From NCBI GenBank assembly GCA_036971615.1, contig JAYKKR010000016.1, forward strand, positions 62,001-126,000: 64,000 bases of DNA, read 5' to 3'. Position numbers and translations under genes: made by a program. The DNA is from Amyloporia xantha. Taxonomy: Eukaryota; Basidiomycota; Agaricomycetes; Polyporales; Adustoporiaceae. Below are positions 39,283-51,375 of the stretch, piece by piece; within the stretch, counting starts at the first letter, position 1; each line of letters begins with the position of its first letter. The notes under the pieces were generated by a model, which saw only the letters and a program-made list of their open reading frames with translations, made no database searches and had not been told where the DNA came from.

Positions 39283-42200
39283 TCATCCCAATCGGCAGAT
39301 TGCACGTCTTTCTATGTCATTCCATGGTTTTTGGAGCTCTTCATGACTGAGCAGCTTGATGCTAAAAACCCACACGGGTTTGCAATCTGCACAGCCTGGC
39401 AGATCCACAAGTGAGGAGCGCCGTTCCATCAACGTCTTCAGGGGATAATCCATCCAGAACTTCCCTTCAGCGACCGGTGTCCTGTCATCCACGAAGACAA
39501 CCCCGCGCTCTACCCAGTGGCAGCTGGGTGACGACTGATCGGGGGTACACCATTTGCAAGCTTGAAGGAATGACTCGAGTCCATGTACTTGCTGTGCTGC
39601 GGGAACAACTGTCTGCGAGGGTGCTCTCCATGTCGGCCTGGGGGCATTCTGTAGCCGTGCGATCCAGACGATAGCATTGCGCAAGAACAAGCCCAGAGGC
39701 GTAGATGCGTATTTAGCGGCATCTAGGATGACTTCTTCGTGAGTTTGATTTGAAAACGTAGCTTCCGTGCGCTCTCTGGATAGCATATGCCTTGTAGGCG
39801 ACCCAATTTTCGGACTGTGGAAGTGCGAAGATTCTGAAGGCCGTGAACTATGAAGCATGTGCTCCGTATGATTCGGCTCCCGCGATTGAGCAATAACGCA
39901 AGAACCCAGTGGTTTGCTGCACGTAAGAGTTCGTGATGAAGTTTGTGTAGTGGGCGTTCCACTGAAGGATATATCAGCTGAGCCCACATTGGAAATAGAC
40001 GATGATTCCGGGAACGGTTGACGACTGCCAGAGCCTTGATGGACAGAGACGGTAGCCGACTGAGGAAGGTTGGTTACAGAGCCAAAAGTCCTCAGCCGTT
40101 TTGGTGATAGAGAAGCGTCTTCTATGCCAGAGATCTCATTCTCTTCATCACTTCTCTCGCGATTCACCTGCGCCGACCGCATAGATGCACGGCTGCTGGG
40201 ATTCACTTTTCGCTTCCTCTTCTCCTTCTCCTTCTCCTTCTCCTTCTCCTTCTTGTCAACTACCTCCAGCTTCTCGAACCACACATCCTCGGTACGTTTA
40301 CGCTTGACGGAACATTTGGCACTGGGAGAACTCGGTTTTCCCCAAATCGTATTGCACCAGTCTTCGACATCCTTGTTTGGCCGATCTCGGCCGACCGCAT
40401 GGCGTGCAATTTCCTGGAACTCTTGAAGGGTCACGCTATCTGCCCAAGAGCGTTCACTGGGTCGGTGGATTTTACTGAGACGTGGAAAGCGGAGTTCATA
40501 AAACTGTAATGATCGAAGTCATTGATAGGGAAGAGATGGCGGTATTAGTTGATGATGACATACCTGGCCCTGAAGTGCTTTAGTAAAGCCAGCACCATAG
40601 ACTTCCGCCAGAAGCGGTTGCCTGAACACAACTGCAGGAGCATGCAGTCCTTGGAACAAACTGTAGGTGTATGATAGATCATTTGAGGGCTGTAGCGCCG
40701 TATTCCGGTGTCTTCAGCTTGAAATCAATATGTCGGGAAGAGGTGAGAACGTACATTACTTGGCGTGTACTTGATAGGATCGGAAGTCCGAATAAGAAAA
40801 TTAAGTTCCTCTAGAGCCTCTCTCGTGAGGCCAAAGGAAGCAGTAGAGAAAATTTCGAAATGCGGGAGACACCGCGGCTGTTCCATTGCTTAATGTGGCA
40901 CAAGCTCAATCGCGGAAGAATTTGACTCACGTTGTTCCTTATAGCTTCTTTGTTAGACAGAGCACCAAGATAAAACGTGGTGAATACCGTTGGAGCGACT
41001 ATTAGCAAATATGCAAACAAGATAAGGTCAGGAATCTCGTCTAGCTCCCCCCCAAAAAAAACACCCCGGCTCCTCGTACCTCTTAGCTCGCGTGCACGAT
41101 TTTTCTCCCAGGCAGCACCTATGATCACGAGGTCGAGGGCGTCTCCATAGCCTGGTATGTAGTCTCTCTTAAGCTGAACCAAACGCGACTTAGTTAAGAC
41201 CGGTCCAATCTACGAAATATTTGGATCCCACCTTAATCCAGCGAAGTCTTCCGTCGTTGTACTTCCCCTCATCTGCCTTGAGAACTATGCCTTCTTGATG
41301 GTCGGCAATAAGGCGCGAGAACACTGTTCGGAGCTGCGCGTCCGCAGGTTCCGAGCATTCAGAAGTCGGCAGAACCGAGATTGCAGTGCGCTCGGCGAGC
41401 ATGGCGCGGCCAGGCACACAGTGAATGACAGACTCTAGAGTAGCACGGCGCAAAGAGTATGCAGATGATACAAGAGGTTCGTCGTTCAGCATCAGAATGT
41501 CGAAGAACACCAATGCCAGGTGACGGGTGCCGCCATCAGAGGCGTTGGAGATCAGAGAGTACTGTGACTCGCTGCTGTAACTTCACGATAAAAATCTATC
41601 ATATTAATAAATAGAAGCGGGCGACATACTTTTCATCGACGTTCTGATCTTCGGGTTGTCTTGGAGCTCTGGCATGCCTCGGGCCCATCGCAGTACTCGC
41701 AACGAGACTACGGATTCTCCAGAATTCTGCGTTCCAGATGAGTAACGGCGCCTGGGAGTGGAAAGGAGTGTATTTCTTACCGTCAATGCGGTCCAGTGTA
41801 TCCGAGAAAGCAACCATTTCAGCCTCGAGGATAACATTGGACTTCACTTTGCAAGTCTCCGCGCCAGGTCTAAGCGCATCTCGTATGACCCTATGGAGAC
41901 ATCGACGCGATTCACGTAAATTCAGCCAACAAACGTTCAGAAAGACATACGAATGTACAGCAACACGGTCAAGTGTCGAATTACGCCCGCTTTTACTGAA
42001 GATTGTGATTTGTGGCTCATTGCCGGTAAGTTCGACGTGAATCTGTGCTCGTTCGCCATCATATTTGGTCTCTGCCCAAACCACCTTCGAGCCGCCGAGC
42101 AGCTGAAGCGATTGAGCGCAGCCTTGACCCTTTACACACTTTGGTATCTGCGTTTGAAGAAGCGTCGGTCGGTCAAAACGGAATGATCGCAAAGTATCAA

Positions 42201-43296
42201 GCAGACCTTGACAGCGACTCCGACCTGAGGCTTCAAAGGAATCGGATTTTCCTCTGCAGAGAACATCTGCTCGTACACAAGCGCAGCCTCGTCGAGATGA
42301 GCCCGAAGACGATATGCAGAAAGCATGCGTCGGCTTGGGTCCCATACCTCCATCGCGTCATACGGTGTCAGATGTATAAATGCATTACTCTTGTACTGAA
42401 GTAACAGCGTTGTTGGATGCGTGTCACCTTCTGGTAGAGGATACAGCAGGGGTTGCAAGTCCTTGAGGATAATCTGAGTTGTGACGCAAGCTTCTGCGGG
42501 CGAGAGGACACGAAATAGCGCTCGGAGAATTGCCACTTTTGAGCGGTGAATAGCATTGCCTTCGGTTTTTTTAGATGTAGCACGGACTTGCGGCGCAGAG
42601 AAGGCGCATGTGGACGCCAGTTCGGTAAGCATGTTATCTACATCATGAATGCTGAGGGCATTCTCTCGCGTCTAATCATTCGCTCAATAAATTGACAGAC
42701 GGGAAAAAATTATCATTCAACTTACGATTGACGCTACCTCTAAAACCTTCTGCAATTCAATCCCCAGGCATCCGACTGTCTTCGCGCTGTCCCAGTTTCT
42801 TAGCAGATTCCCCCGGCCTTGAGCAGTTGTAGAAACAGCGAATATCTCAGCCAAGTACTGAGCTAGCCTGGTTTCCTGCATTGCATATTTTCTGTCCGTA
42901 TCGTAGTCAGGAAAAAGCAGACGGAACACAACCGCCGTTGTGCCAGGGGATAGGGGGGCATAACGTCTGTGCAGCTCAGAGACCCAGTTTCTGAACGTTT
43001 GTACCGCATATGACGGGCTTTCTGTGAGGTTCTTAGCGGATTGGCGTGGTTTACGGGGTTTGGCTGCCGCGAATGCGTGGACGAGCGATACAAAACTGGG
43101 CAACAAGTCAGGCCGAATATTCACGTTGTAATTTTCCTGAAATAGACATACAAAGCGAAAGGTATCGCGCCCTGTGAGGGGGGACACTTGCCTTGGGCAT
43201 GAGATTGGGCCAAACTCGTCGCAGCAGGCTGGGACATGCTGTAGGGGGTGCCACGATACGGAACGCCGAACGAAGCGACCGAACGGTGAAGGACAT
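39283..43296 (-). CDS. ATP-dependent DNA ligase (ligase IV-like, fungal)
   Basis: All ligase core motifs are present: motif I ETKYDGERAQIH with the adenylated Lys, motif III VFFDILMLND, motif IV EGIVLK, and motif V KLKRDYIPGYGDALDLVIIG. An N-terminal helical domain precedes them (PDLLPSFVSLVHAFAAAK..., LLFPDYDTDRKYAMQE). The last exon (40434-39283) encodes a Ser-rich tail with a Lys-Glu repeat and an ending SIKLLSHEELQKPWNDIERR. The region is like the fungal ligase IV-related proteins rather than Cdc9, but no clear BRCT repeat was seen. The start 43296 (MSFTVRSLRS) is followed by an exon ending in MPK whose intron uses a GC donor. Probable role: double-strand-break or other nuclear DNA repair. 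Confidence 0.84.
40218..40254. repeat. CTCCTT hexanucleotide microsatellite in coding sequence
   Basis: About five to six CTCCTT/CTTCTC units encode an alternating Lys-Glu run in the C-terminal tail of the DNA ligase. Length changes would keep the frame. Confidence 0.85.
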
Positions 43297-43681
43297 CGCG
43301 TCAAGCTCACGTGTTGACCCGGACGCGTCGCGGTCACATGCAACGTTACAGCTCCTCAAACTAGACTGGACATCTCCTAAACTCCTAGTATACTTCAGGC
43401 TGTCGTGAGCCAAAACGCGAGTAAAACCCTATCGGCTCCACAGGCAGGAATGAAGGCTACAAAAGTGTAAGATCTACAGTTTGCATGGTGGCCTTCAATG
43501 GCGTACGTTTTCATATAGGTATACAATGCCCCGATGATTGCTCCCCGGTCGTGGCTACCGTCAGGCGCCGCCGTTATACCCGAACAGAATGACCGCAATA
43601 ATACATTAATTTTATTTCCTCGACCCGGTGTGCAGGAAAACTGAAGTCATTCCAGCTTAGTTTTCTAAACAAGTAGACGGC
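43297..43681. other. Intergenic region
   Basis: Lies upstream of the ligase gene and downstream of the Notchless gene, both minus strand. It presumably holds the ligase promoter; no motif stands out. Confidence 0.4.
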
Positions 43682-45822
43682 TCAATTTTTCCAGCTGTTG
43701 GAGAAAACGAGGGTCATCAGCACCACGTATGCGAAGGGGATAGCCATGTTCTTACATTTTTACAGTGCGATCTCTCCCACCACTGACAATCTTGTCTGCA
43801 ACAAAATCCACACAGTAGACTTCGTCCGTGTGGCCAGGTAGGTCAGTTTTCAGCTTGTATGTCTTCAGATCCCAAATCTGCCAGCCATAATCAGGACCTA
43901 CGCATCTGCAGACCGAGGAATGCAATCTACTGACCTTCACCGTGCTATCTTTGCTCGCACTAACCAGCATCCGGGAGTCGGCGCTCCAAGTCAGCCGATA
44001 AACAGCGCCAATATGCCCTCTTAGTGTCGCAACAAACTTGCCCGTCCGCCCATCCCATACTCGAACGCTGTTGTCCCATGCGGCGCTGGCGGCCCACCTG
44101 CCATCCGGGCTAAACGCGACGTGCGCAACTTGTCGCTGGTGCCCTGTTAACCGCGCGATGGGTTTGAGCTTGCCTCCACGATCCACTGCAGCATCTGAAG
44201 CGGAACCGGAGGCCGAATGTGAAGGGAACAGTGACCAGAAGAAGAGTGTATGATCGTCGGAGCCCGATATCAGTGTTTCACTGTTCGAAGAGACGAGATT
44301 GTTGTAACGTGCCAGTGCCAGCGATTGCGCTAGGTAAAGTATCAGATCCATGAAATCCCATATAAGAGTGGACAGCAGAGAAGTGTGATACCGCAACACC
44401 GGAGGATGTGGGACATAGTAAGTGGAACGTAGTGAAATAATTTCCCCCGGAAATGGCACAACAGGAGGGAAAGCGATGATGTACCTTCACTGTCCGAAGC
44501 AGGCGTTTTCCCATTATGGTCATAGGGGCCTGTCCGCAATACGAAATCCGTGTTCAAAGTCAGAGTAGTAACCCAATGTGCGTGGTCTTTCAAAGTATGC
44601 AAGTGGCCTCCCCTGTTTCGCTGCTCAGCAGAAGTCGACAAAAGAAACGGAGATTACATACCCCATTTCGCGTCCCAGACACGGATCGTTCTGTCGCTCG
44701 AAGCCAGTATAGAGAACTCCTTTCCCGTTCAATCCACCTCCGCCCCACCGAACGACGTTGACGCTGGCGGTATGTCCACCCAGGGTGTATTCACAACGAC
44801 GAGTGGCAGTCGACCAGACCCGTACAGTCCCATCTTTCGATGAAGAGGCTAAACGAGGAGCTGATGGATTTCTAGTCACGTCAGTCGACAGTGAAATCTA
44901 GACTCTCGAAACGCACATACAAATGGACAGGTTCCCATGAGAGCGAGGTGACCCACTTCGAGTGACCCTTGAGGGCATCACCTATTGGCTTGCCAGCTTT
45001 GGGATCCCATAGACGTACCTGAAACATACGTCAGATCAGCCGAATACATCACCACAACGACTTAAGACCCACATGTCCATCATGGCCCCCCGTGGCGAGC
45101 TTCCTCTCCATCGCCTCCCACTCGACACACAACACCCACCCTTTGTGACCCGAGAGGACATGCGATGGGGTTTCTGTGAATAAGTCCCACAGGCGAGCAT
45201 TGCAGTCACCAGATCCTGTTGCAAGGAGGTTACCCGTAGGCGAAAAAGATGCACAGAGGATGGGCGACGTATGTCCTATTTGCAGCATCAAACCAGTTAG
45301 TTTTCTTGCGCAATCCTTCGCAATAATATTGCAAACCTGAAAGCGTGGATGAACATCTTGTCGCAGGCCTGACTTTAAAGACGGCCTGAGGAGAGCAGCG
45401 AATCACAAAAACGTCCTCTACAGTGAATGTTTGTGACGGGTGTGCGAGCACGTCTTCCTCGATAGATTTTGTTATAGCAATTCTCGTGGGCGCGCCTGTC
45501 GTAACAGTATCTGATGGTAGCGCAACATGAAAAGAAAATGGCACCGGGTCTTCATCCTAGTAATTCCAGAGTTTAATGAGTGAGAAATCATCAACCATAT
45601 TGAAGTACGCCGTACCTTTGTGCTCAGCTTATTGACTAAAGCTTCCAAACCCTCTCGAGAGATATTTGCAGGTAAATTAACGGCAGGAGCTAAAGGTTGG
45701 CCATCTTCCTCTGAGACAAACTGAACGACGATATTCGGTGACGGTTGGGGGGGTTCTGGCTCTGGCTCTGGAATGCCATGGTAGACTTTCTGTCGCTTCG
45801 GTGGTGGTAACAGGGTGGCCAT
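43682..45822 (-). CDS. NLE1: Notchless/RSA4 WD40 ribosome-assembly factor
   Basis: Acts on pre-60S ribosomes, where the AAA ATPase Rea1/Midasin pulls on its N-terminal ubiquitin-like domain. The start MATLLPPPKRQKVYHGIPEP leads into the NLE domain (NIVVQFVSEEDGQPLAPAV, then VNLPANISREGLEALVNKL). A WD40 propeller of about eight blades follows: GHTSPILCASFSPTGNLLAT, GHKGWVLCVEW, HVRLWDPKAGKPIGDALKGH, KDGTVRVWSTATRRCEYTL, SGSDDHTLFFW, GHQRQVAHVAFSPDGRWAAS, VRVWDGRTGKFVATLRGH and TVKIWDLKTYKLKTDLPGH. The last exon, joined across the intron after DRTVK, gives IWKN and the stop at 43682-43684, the usual family ending. A premature-looking TAA at about 43751 lies inside that intron. Confidence 0.92.
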
Positions 45823-45939
45823 GGGTGGTAAACGCTAAGCCCAACAAATGCGGCTTGATCAGAGTGAATGTAATCCCCCCTGAATCCCCCACCAAAAGTT
45901 ACGACGGTAGTCACGTGCACACCGCGTCGCGCGCGCGCT

Positions 45940-46501
45940 CTACTGTTCCGGGAAAAACTCCCTGAGAGTTTTTGACATGTTATTAACATATAGGACCGAC
46001 TCAAGGGTCAGTTTTTGACAGTTTTTGACATGTTATTAACTAGTTTTTGACACCGCCAAAATGTGGCTCTCTGCGACACTGCTCGTCCCCGCAGGACTCC
46101 CTATTTACCTCCCGTGCGATATGTACCTCAACTAGGATGCCTGAGAAAAGCTCACGCAAATTGAAAAAACCTAGGTATTTATTACAGAAGCTTTTCGTGA
46201 GCTCAGACACCTCTTGCGAAAAAGATGTACAGGATGCGTGGCTATCATCCCGACAGTATACCACTGGCACGGGCGTACACGCTGTTGGATAACGATACAA
46301 AGCGCGAGTGTTCGCTCAGTGTACAATTAGTAATGATATACAAGCCAAACATAAGCCGTTGGAGTCACAGAATTTTGGGCGCTAAAATAGTTATTAACAC
46401 CCCTAAAACCACCTTCGGTTTTTGACACGGTTAATAACACGGTTAATAACATGTCAATAACTCCGTTGTCAATAACTCAAGGGTTTTTCCCGGAACAGTA
46501 G
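45940..46501. mobile_element. Non-autonomous inverted-repeat element (MITE-like), 562 bp
   Basis: The ends are a perfect 19-bp inverted repeat, CTACTGTTCCGGGAAAAAC, at 45940-45958 and, reversed, at 46483-46501; similarity continues as CCTGAG/CTTGAG. The element is flanked by CGCGCT on both sides (45934-45939 and 46502-46507), a likely 6-bp target duplication, although the flank is a simple CG run. Inside each end is a subterminal inverted repeat, with 20-nt words at 45968-45987 and 46442-46461 that differ at one base, and further copies of GTTTTTGACA and GTTATTAAC (46011-46040, 46388-46460). No transposase is encoded; the short internal frames look random. It sits between the 5' end of Notchless and the pirin gene. 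Confidence 0.82.
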
Positions 46502-47178
46502 CGCGCTCAGTGCTAAGTCCCGTCTCTGAGACGTGTTAGCTGGGTCTTCGAATTCGTTTCATTCATATTTTTCGGCATGATACACAAATGATACATAAGA
46601 AAGACTTATAAAACAAAGGAGGGAATGGGTGATATAAATTTCATAGTCAAGAAGCAGTCCCAGGCGAATATATAACGCGGTGCAGGAGAAAATGAATATA
46701 ATATGAATTATGAATGTGCGGGCGGATACTATTCTGAGAGATACGCGACGCCGCGCGGTCTTGTTGCGAGGCCAAGTGGGAAGACGAGCTTGCGGTCGTT
46801 CTCGATGAGGCGAACATCTTTCACAATACCTACCACTTCGTGAGCCAATCCAAGTCCTGTCTCTTGACCAAGCAATGAAAAGTTCCCGTGAGCACGGTGT
46901 TTCCGCTTATGGAAATCCTCATAAGACACATCTCGTACTACTCCATCACCTCAGCCAATTCAATGAATAATGTCGTCCTCATTCGTCGTTCCGGTTCACA
47001 TCCCTTCAAGCTCGCATATAAAGCCTGGAGTTGTGCAGCATAGAACCCAGTACTTCTTTACACCGTCAAACTGTCCTCTCTTCTCCACCTCGCTAAAGCC
47101 TGCAATATCCGTACCCGGATAATTTCTTCCAGCTTTTCTGCCCCTTTGTCCACAACTGTTCCCAGATCAAGAAACGAC
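46502..47178. other. Intergenic region with a small minus-strand frame
   Basis: A minus-strand frame at 46929-46729 without ATG (66 codons, ending RGVAYLSE) has good coding character and may be the last exon of an unrecognised gene, or the remains of one. The rest is featureless. The pirin promoter should lie close to 47178. Confidence 0.35.
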
Positions 47179-48158
47179 ATGACCGTGAAGATCGTACCCC
47201 GCCGCAGCAACGAGCGCGGCAATGCTGACCACGGTTGGCTGAAGACGTTCCATACCTTCTCCTTCGCAGTGTAAGTGCGGTTGTCCATTCACAGATCTAG
47301 ATTTCTGCCCTTTGCCGAATTAATCATTTCGTTCAGTTATGACGATGCAGAACATCAGCAGTTCGGGTCCCTGCGTGTTCTCAACGAAGATCGTGTAGAG
47401 CCTCATACAGGCTTTGGCACGCATGGTCATCAAGAATTCGAGATATTCTCATACGTCGTTTCAGGACAGCTCGAGCAGTGCGTTGCTATTTTCCAACGAC
47501 ACATGATCGCGTACTCATGCCCACAACAGCCGAGACTCGATGGGCAACCTCGAAATTCTCAAGAGGGGAGACTTGCAGATGACGTCCGCCGGCACTGGAA
47601 TTCGCCACAGCGAGAAAAGCTACGGGTCGGAGCAGGTCCACTTCCTTCAGATCTGGAGCATGCCCTACAAGGGCGGTCTTTCGCCCACGTACTACACCCG
47701 GTATGTAACCGCACACCGCGTACCCTTTTCTGTGTTGTTTACGAGACGCATGACACAGCCATTTCACCGACGAGGAGAAAAAGGACAAATGGGTACGGGT
47801 CGTCGCGCCGGCAGAAGAGTCTGGCGTCTTGCAGGCGCGCGAGGCGTCAGGGCCAGCACCAGTCCATTCACGCCTCTCCCTATATGCTACCCTCCTCTCC
47901 TCGTCTCAGTCTCTATCACATAAATTCCCTACTCAGGGCGATGAACCGCTGCGGAAGGTGTATATTCATGTCGTACAGACGTCTGGGTACAACCCGGGCA
48001 AGCCAAGCGGTGCACATGTCAAGATCTCCGGCGGAGATGCGACAGCGGAGCTGCGCGAGGGTGACGGCGCGTATATCATGGGAGAGGCAGGCAAGGAGCT
48101 GAAGGTCGAGAATGTCGGTGACAGGACGGCGGAGATTCTGCTGTTCGATGTAGAGTAG
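47179..48158 (+). CDS. Pirin family protein (YhaK type, cupin)
   Basis: A bicupin of the pirin family; bacterial YhaK-type members are metal-binding and some act as quercetinases or transcription cofactors. The start [20 protein letters not shown] leads to [30 protein letters not shown]. The metal-site region reads [16 protein letters not shown], then [17 protein letters not shown], with [13 protein letters not shown] after. The C-terminal half has [15 protein letters not shown], then HVKISGGD and [20 protein letters not shown], ending LFDVE. Exons join in phase at GCA-GT|T and CA|C. A third intron between about 47703 and 47935 is likely, but its ends are less clear. Confidence 0.85.
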
Positions 48159-48404
48159 ATGTGCATTGTTGTGAGCTCGATGCGAACGTTCGTCCCGATC
48201 TAGCGCTATGTGCTGTTTCAGTAGTCCCATTGATGTATCCATAGCCTCTTGCAGATGACTTTATTTCTGGGTGTCAGTGTCGCATCACAGAGTTCAGGAT
48301 GAGAATAGAACGGTATTATCTATTTGTGTACTAACCTGTCCTTGGGTCGTTGTGCCATACATCAAAGATACAAATGTGACACGTCGGACACAGCCAGCGT
48401 CCTA
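48159..48404. other. Short convergent intergenic region
   Basis: Lies between the convergent pirin and EngB-type genes; presumably both 3' untranslated regions. No hairpin terminator recognised. Confidence 0.4.
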
Positions 48405-49430
48405 TCACAGCCCACATGCTTCAGCAATACTGCGCCTTACCACGTCAATCCCAAGGTGTGGCCGTTTCAGCGCAGCGGTAACTATTGCCGGTAAGCACGT
48501 TGGTGCGGCCTCGAAAATATCTTCCTGGATACGCTTGATTGCGCCCGTGGGGGCCTTCGGCTTTAGCAGACTATCTGCCTTCGTGATGATAGCTTGCAGT
48601 GTGAACTTCACACCTCCGTGACACTGCTCGTCAAGATTTTGCAACATTGCACGATCGATATCGTTGAGACCATGGCTTGCATTAAAGAGAATGTAGACTC
48701 TCCGGAGCCTGCAGGCGCAGTCAGACCAGACGGGTGGACTTGGAAGAGGGGAAGCGTACTCCTTGCGAGTTTGCACATAGTGGTTGAACAAGTCGCCCCA
48801 CTCTGGACGCCCGCGGGCGCCATATCCGGGAGCATCTACGACAACTAATCTCCCAGGTTCGGTGCCGACACGGTAGAAGTTGAGCGTTTGGGTGCGACCC
48901 TAGGTGTTTCATCAAGAAATTAGCCCCATCTCTGGAGCCTGGTCGCACTCACAGGCTTTTTACTGGTGTGAAGCAGCTTAGAGCGCCCCAGGACAGCGTT
49001 CAGCAGGGTCGACTTCCCAGCATTGGCTCGACCTATCCAAATTAATCATAAGTGAGACGGTCCAAGCGGAGCGCCTGTACGCCTAACCTGTTACGATCAC
49101 CTGTGTATTCGTCAGTCATGATTGACACGAACATCTACTCGATGTCCACGTACTTCTGGCAGGCTGTGCAATCTGGGTATGGAGGATGCGCCGGCCGCTG
49201 CGGCCAGGAATTCGGCAGACTGTGCATCTGAGAAAAACACTGGTGGAATAAGCTCTGCAGACTAATTTTGAAACAACGTCGCGCCCATGTCGTAGTGATA
49301 CCGTGGACATCAACGTCTAACAGCCAACTAGCAGTTGCAAAGTTCCTGTCAGAGCCGGGGTGGAATGGGCTCTCATGAACATGAGCAACTTGTGCAAGCA
49401 CAGTGGAAATGTATAGGCGCGGTTGGTCAT
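48405..49430 (-). CDS. EngB/YihA-type GTPase, probable mitochondrial ribosome-assembly factor
   Basis: G-domain motifs in order: G1 GRANAGKSTLLN, the switch block KKPGRTQTLNFYRVGTEPGR, G3 VDAPGYGARGRPEWG, and G4 ITKAD; the switch GRTQTLNFY is diagnostic of EngB. The C-terminus ends RRSIAEACGL, stop 48405-48407. The exon joins LPE|VIVTG and G|GRAN fit in phase. The N-terminal exon reads FHPGSDRNFATA then NAQSAEFLAA; anything before about 49430 could not be resolved, so the true start is uncertain. Fungal members act in mitochondria (established for yeast); here no targeting signal was read because the start is missing. Confidence 0.82.
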
Positions 49431-51092
49431 GTGCCACCAATCATACCGCCAGCCGGTCCTGATGATGTTGGTCCTTCGGCTTGTCGTTCGAACGCCCATT
49501 CTCGCAATTTCATAGGGGACTCTCTGTCACAAGGACAGACTGTCAATGCATAGCTAATATCTATAAGTATCGCGATATCTGGCAGTTCAAAACAAATATT
49601 CTAGACTGAATACATGTCTACACCGGGGTGTGCTCGACGACTTGGTGGACTACGGAAGTCTGGTGCGTTGGTACATAAATAAAACATTTTTGATGCTACA
49701 AGGTGGCTCGTTGCCAGTCTAGGCTAGTTTGATGGATGCAAAGCTTGCTCGACGACTCAATCACTGCCTCCGCTTCCAAAGGACGCCGTTTCATGGGACG
49801 CCATGCAGGTATACCATATGCGGTTGGACTGCAGCGTTCCGACTCGGATCTGATGCAGCCACAAAGCTGAACTAGGTCATTGAAAAACAATGCAAGTGCT
49901 CACTTTTCCTATCTAATCCTTGCTAAATGGTGTTGACGCGGAATATAAACCATGGCAAAGTATCATGGGGCCAATTTAAACTTGGGCGGTCAATATTTCT
50001 GAATGGCAAGCAGGTAAGGCTCGGGCTTATGACAACGCTCGTGATGTTCGGTTGTCTCTGCTTGTTGGCATATGACTGGACCGATTTAACAGTAATGGCC
50101 CCAAATGGTATAGCTTGAATCACGCGCGCGATGGTGAGCCTTGAACAGGCAGCGCTTGCGGCACCTCGACATGATCAACAGCCAGAGCCAATCTTCGAGC
50201 CTGGCGGACATAAACATCGAGAAATAACAGTCGTGACACTCCACATATTGTGGAAAGATAGACAGAGCTTGGAATTTATAGATACGATGCGTGTGCAGCT
50301 TCTGTTTTCCAGGCGTGATGCTTTTGATTGTTGCGTTAGACAGCCCTTCCCCCTTCCTCGTCGAGAAACATCGAGCACGATATATTCGTTTGGGCAACTG
50401 TTGCACCCCCTTCACCCTTCCATTTCAATGACATGAAGATGGTGACCTCTGCCGCTGACGTCGCGAGCGGGCGGGGCGACGGAGGGACGTCATCGAGATG
50501 GGATGTCAGAGCATATTCAAATAATGTCAATCTGTGCGGCACCGAGAGGTCGGAACCTCTGCATTCTCCATCTCTCACCTGATAGTAAACCATACTGCTC
50601 CTCCGCTGATCTTTTCAGTGAAACCTCGCTGACGCCGGCGTGAGCTCCCTGATGGAACGGAATTGTTCTGGCGGTATCTGAACTTAGCTGACAGCGTGAG
50701 GTAGGGACCAAAGAGAGAAGTTCATCGCTGCACGCTGACCGTGACCAGACATGCTTAGAAATATGGCAAAAGCGCTGGAAAAGATCACCACAGCGTACCG
50801 AGTTTCTGACGCATTGCAGGGTAGGTTCTCTATGTTTCCTTCGTATCAAGTTGGAGATTTTGATTACTTATATCCGCGAGATCGGTCGCGATGACTTGTC
50901 TGAGACATTGTTTCTCTGTGCCCTATTCCGATGTACTCAGCATGATGACAAGTCGCTCTTTTTGGTGAGGTTACCTACCACGAACTGTCGATGTTGCCAG
51001 TCTATTTTTGTCTAGCCAGCGTTCCGTTGTACTGCCACATTTGGTGTGCTGCACTTTGCTGCGAACAATCAATCTTGTGGCTGGACCTCCTG

Positions 51093-51130
51093 GAGCGCAT
51101 GTAACGGAGCGCATGTAACGGAGCGCATGC
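51093..51130. repeat. Three tandem copies of a 14-bp unit
   Basis: GGAGCGCATGTAAC occurs twice in full and a third time with one change (GGAGCGCATGCAAT), about 250 bp upstream of the second glycopeptide gene. Confidence 0.8.
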
Positions 51131-51276
51131 AATGCTGACGGTTTTGGATCAAGAGCATGACAGACGGCGCTGGTGCAACCAGCAATAGCATTGATGGCGT
51201 GTAGAGTCCTGTCATTTCCTATTGTTTTCTGCCGGTACAGACGGGGCCGTGGCGTCTGGCAGCCAAAGATTCCTCA

Positions 51277-51283
51277 TATAAAA
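51277..51283 (+). promoter_or_regulatory. TATA box of the second glycopeptide gene
   Basis: TATAAAA lies 93 nt before the ATG at 51376, the same spacing as the TATA box of the intact paralogue. Confidence 0.65.
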
Positions 51284-51375
51284 GACCTTCCTTAGTCTGC
51301 TCACTCCCCAGGCTCTTCGTCATACTCATTGCAGCACTTCCCTCCTACGAATACTTTGTTTCCAATCGATTCACC

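Larger units (their letters stand above)
49431..51375. other. Intergenic region
   Basis: No gene supported. The plus-strand frame at 50131-50436 and the minus frame at 50415-50086 overlap antisense and show no domain. A 14-bp triple repeat lies near 51093-51130 and a TATA box at 51277. Confidence 0.45.

Noticed and set aside
46040..46425. Transposase inside the inverted-repeat element
   Set aside because: Internal frames are at most 86 codons, overlap on both strands and show no catalytic motif.
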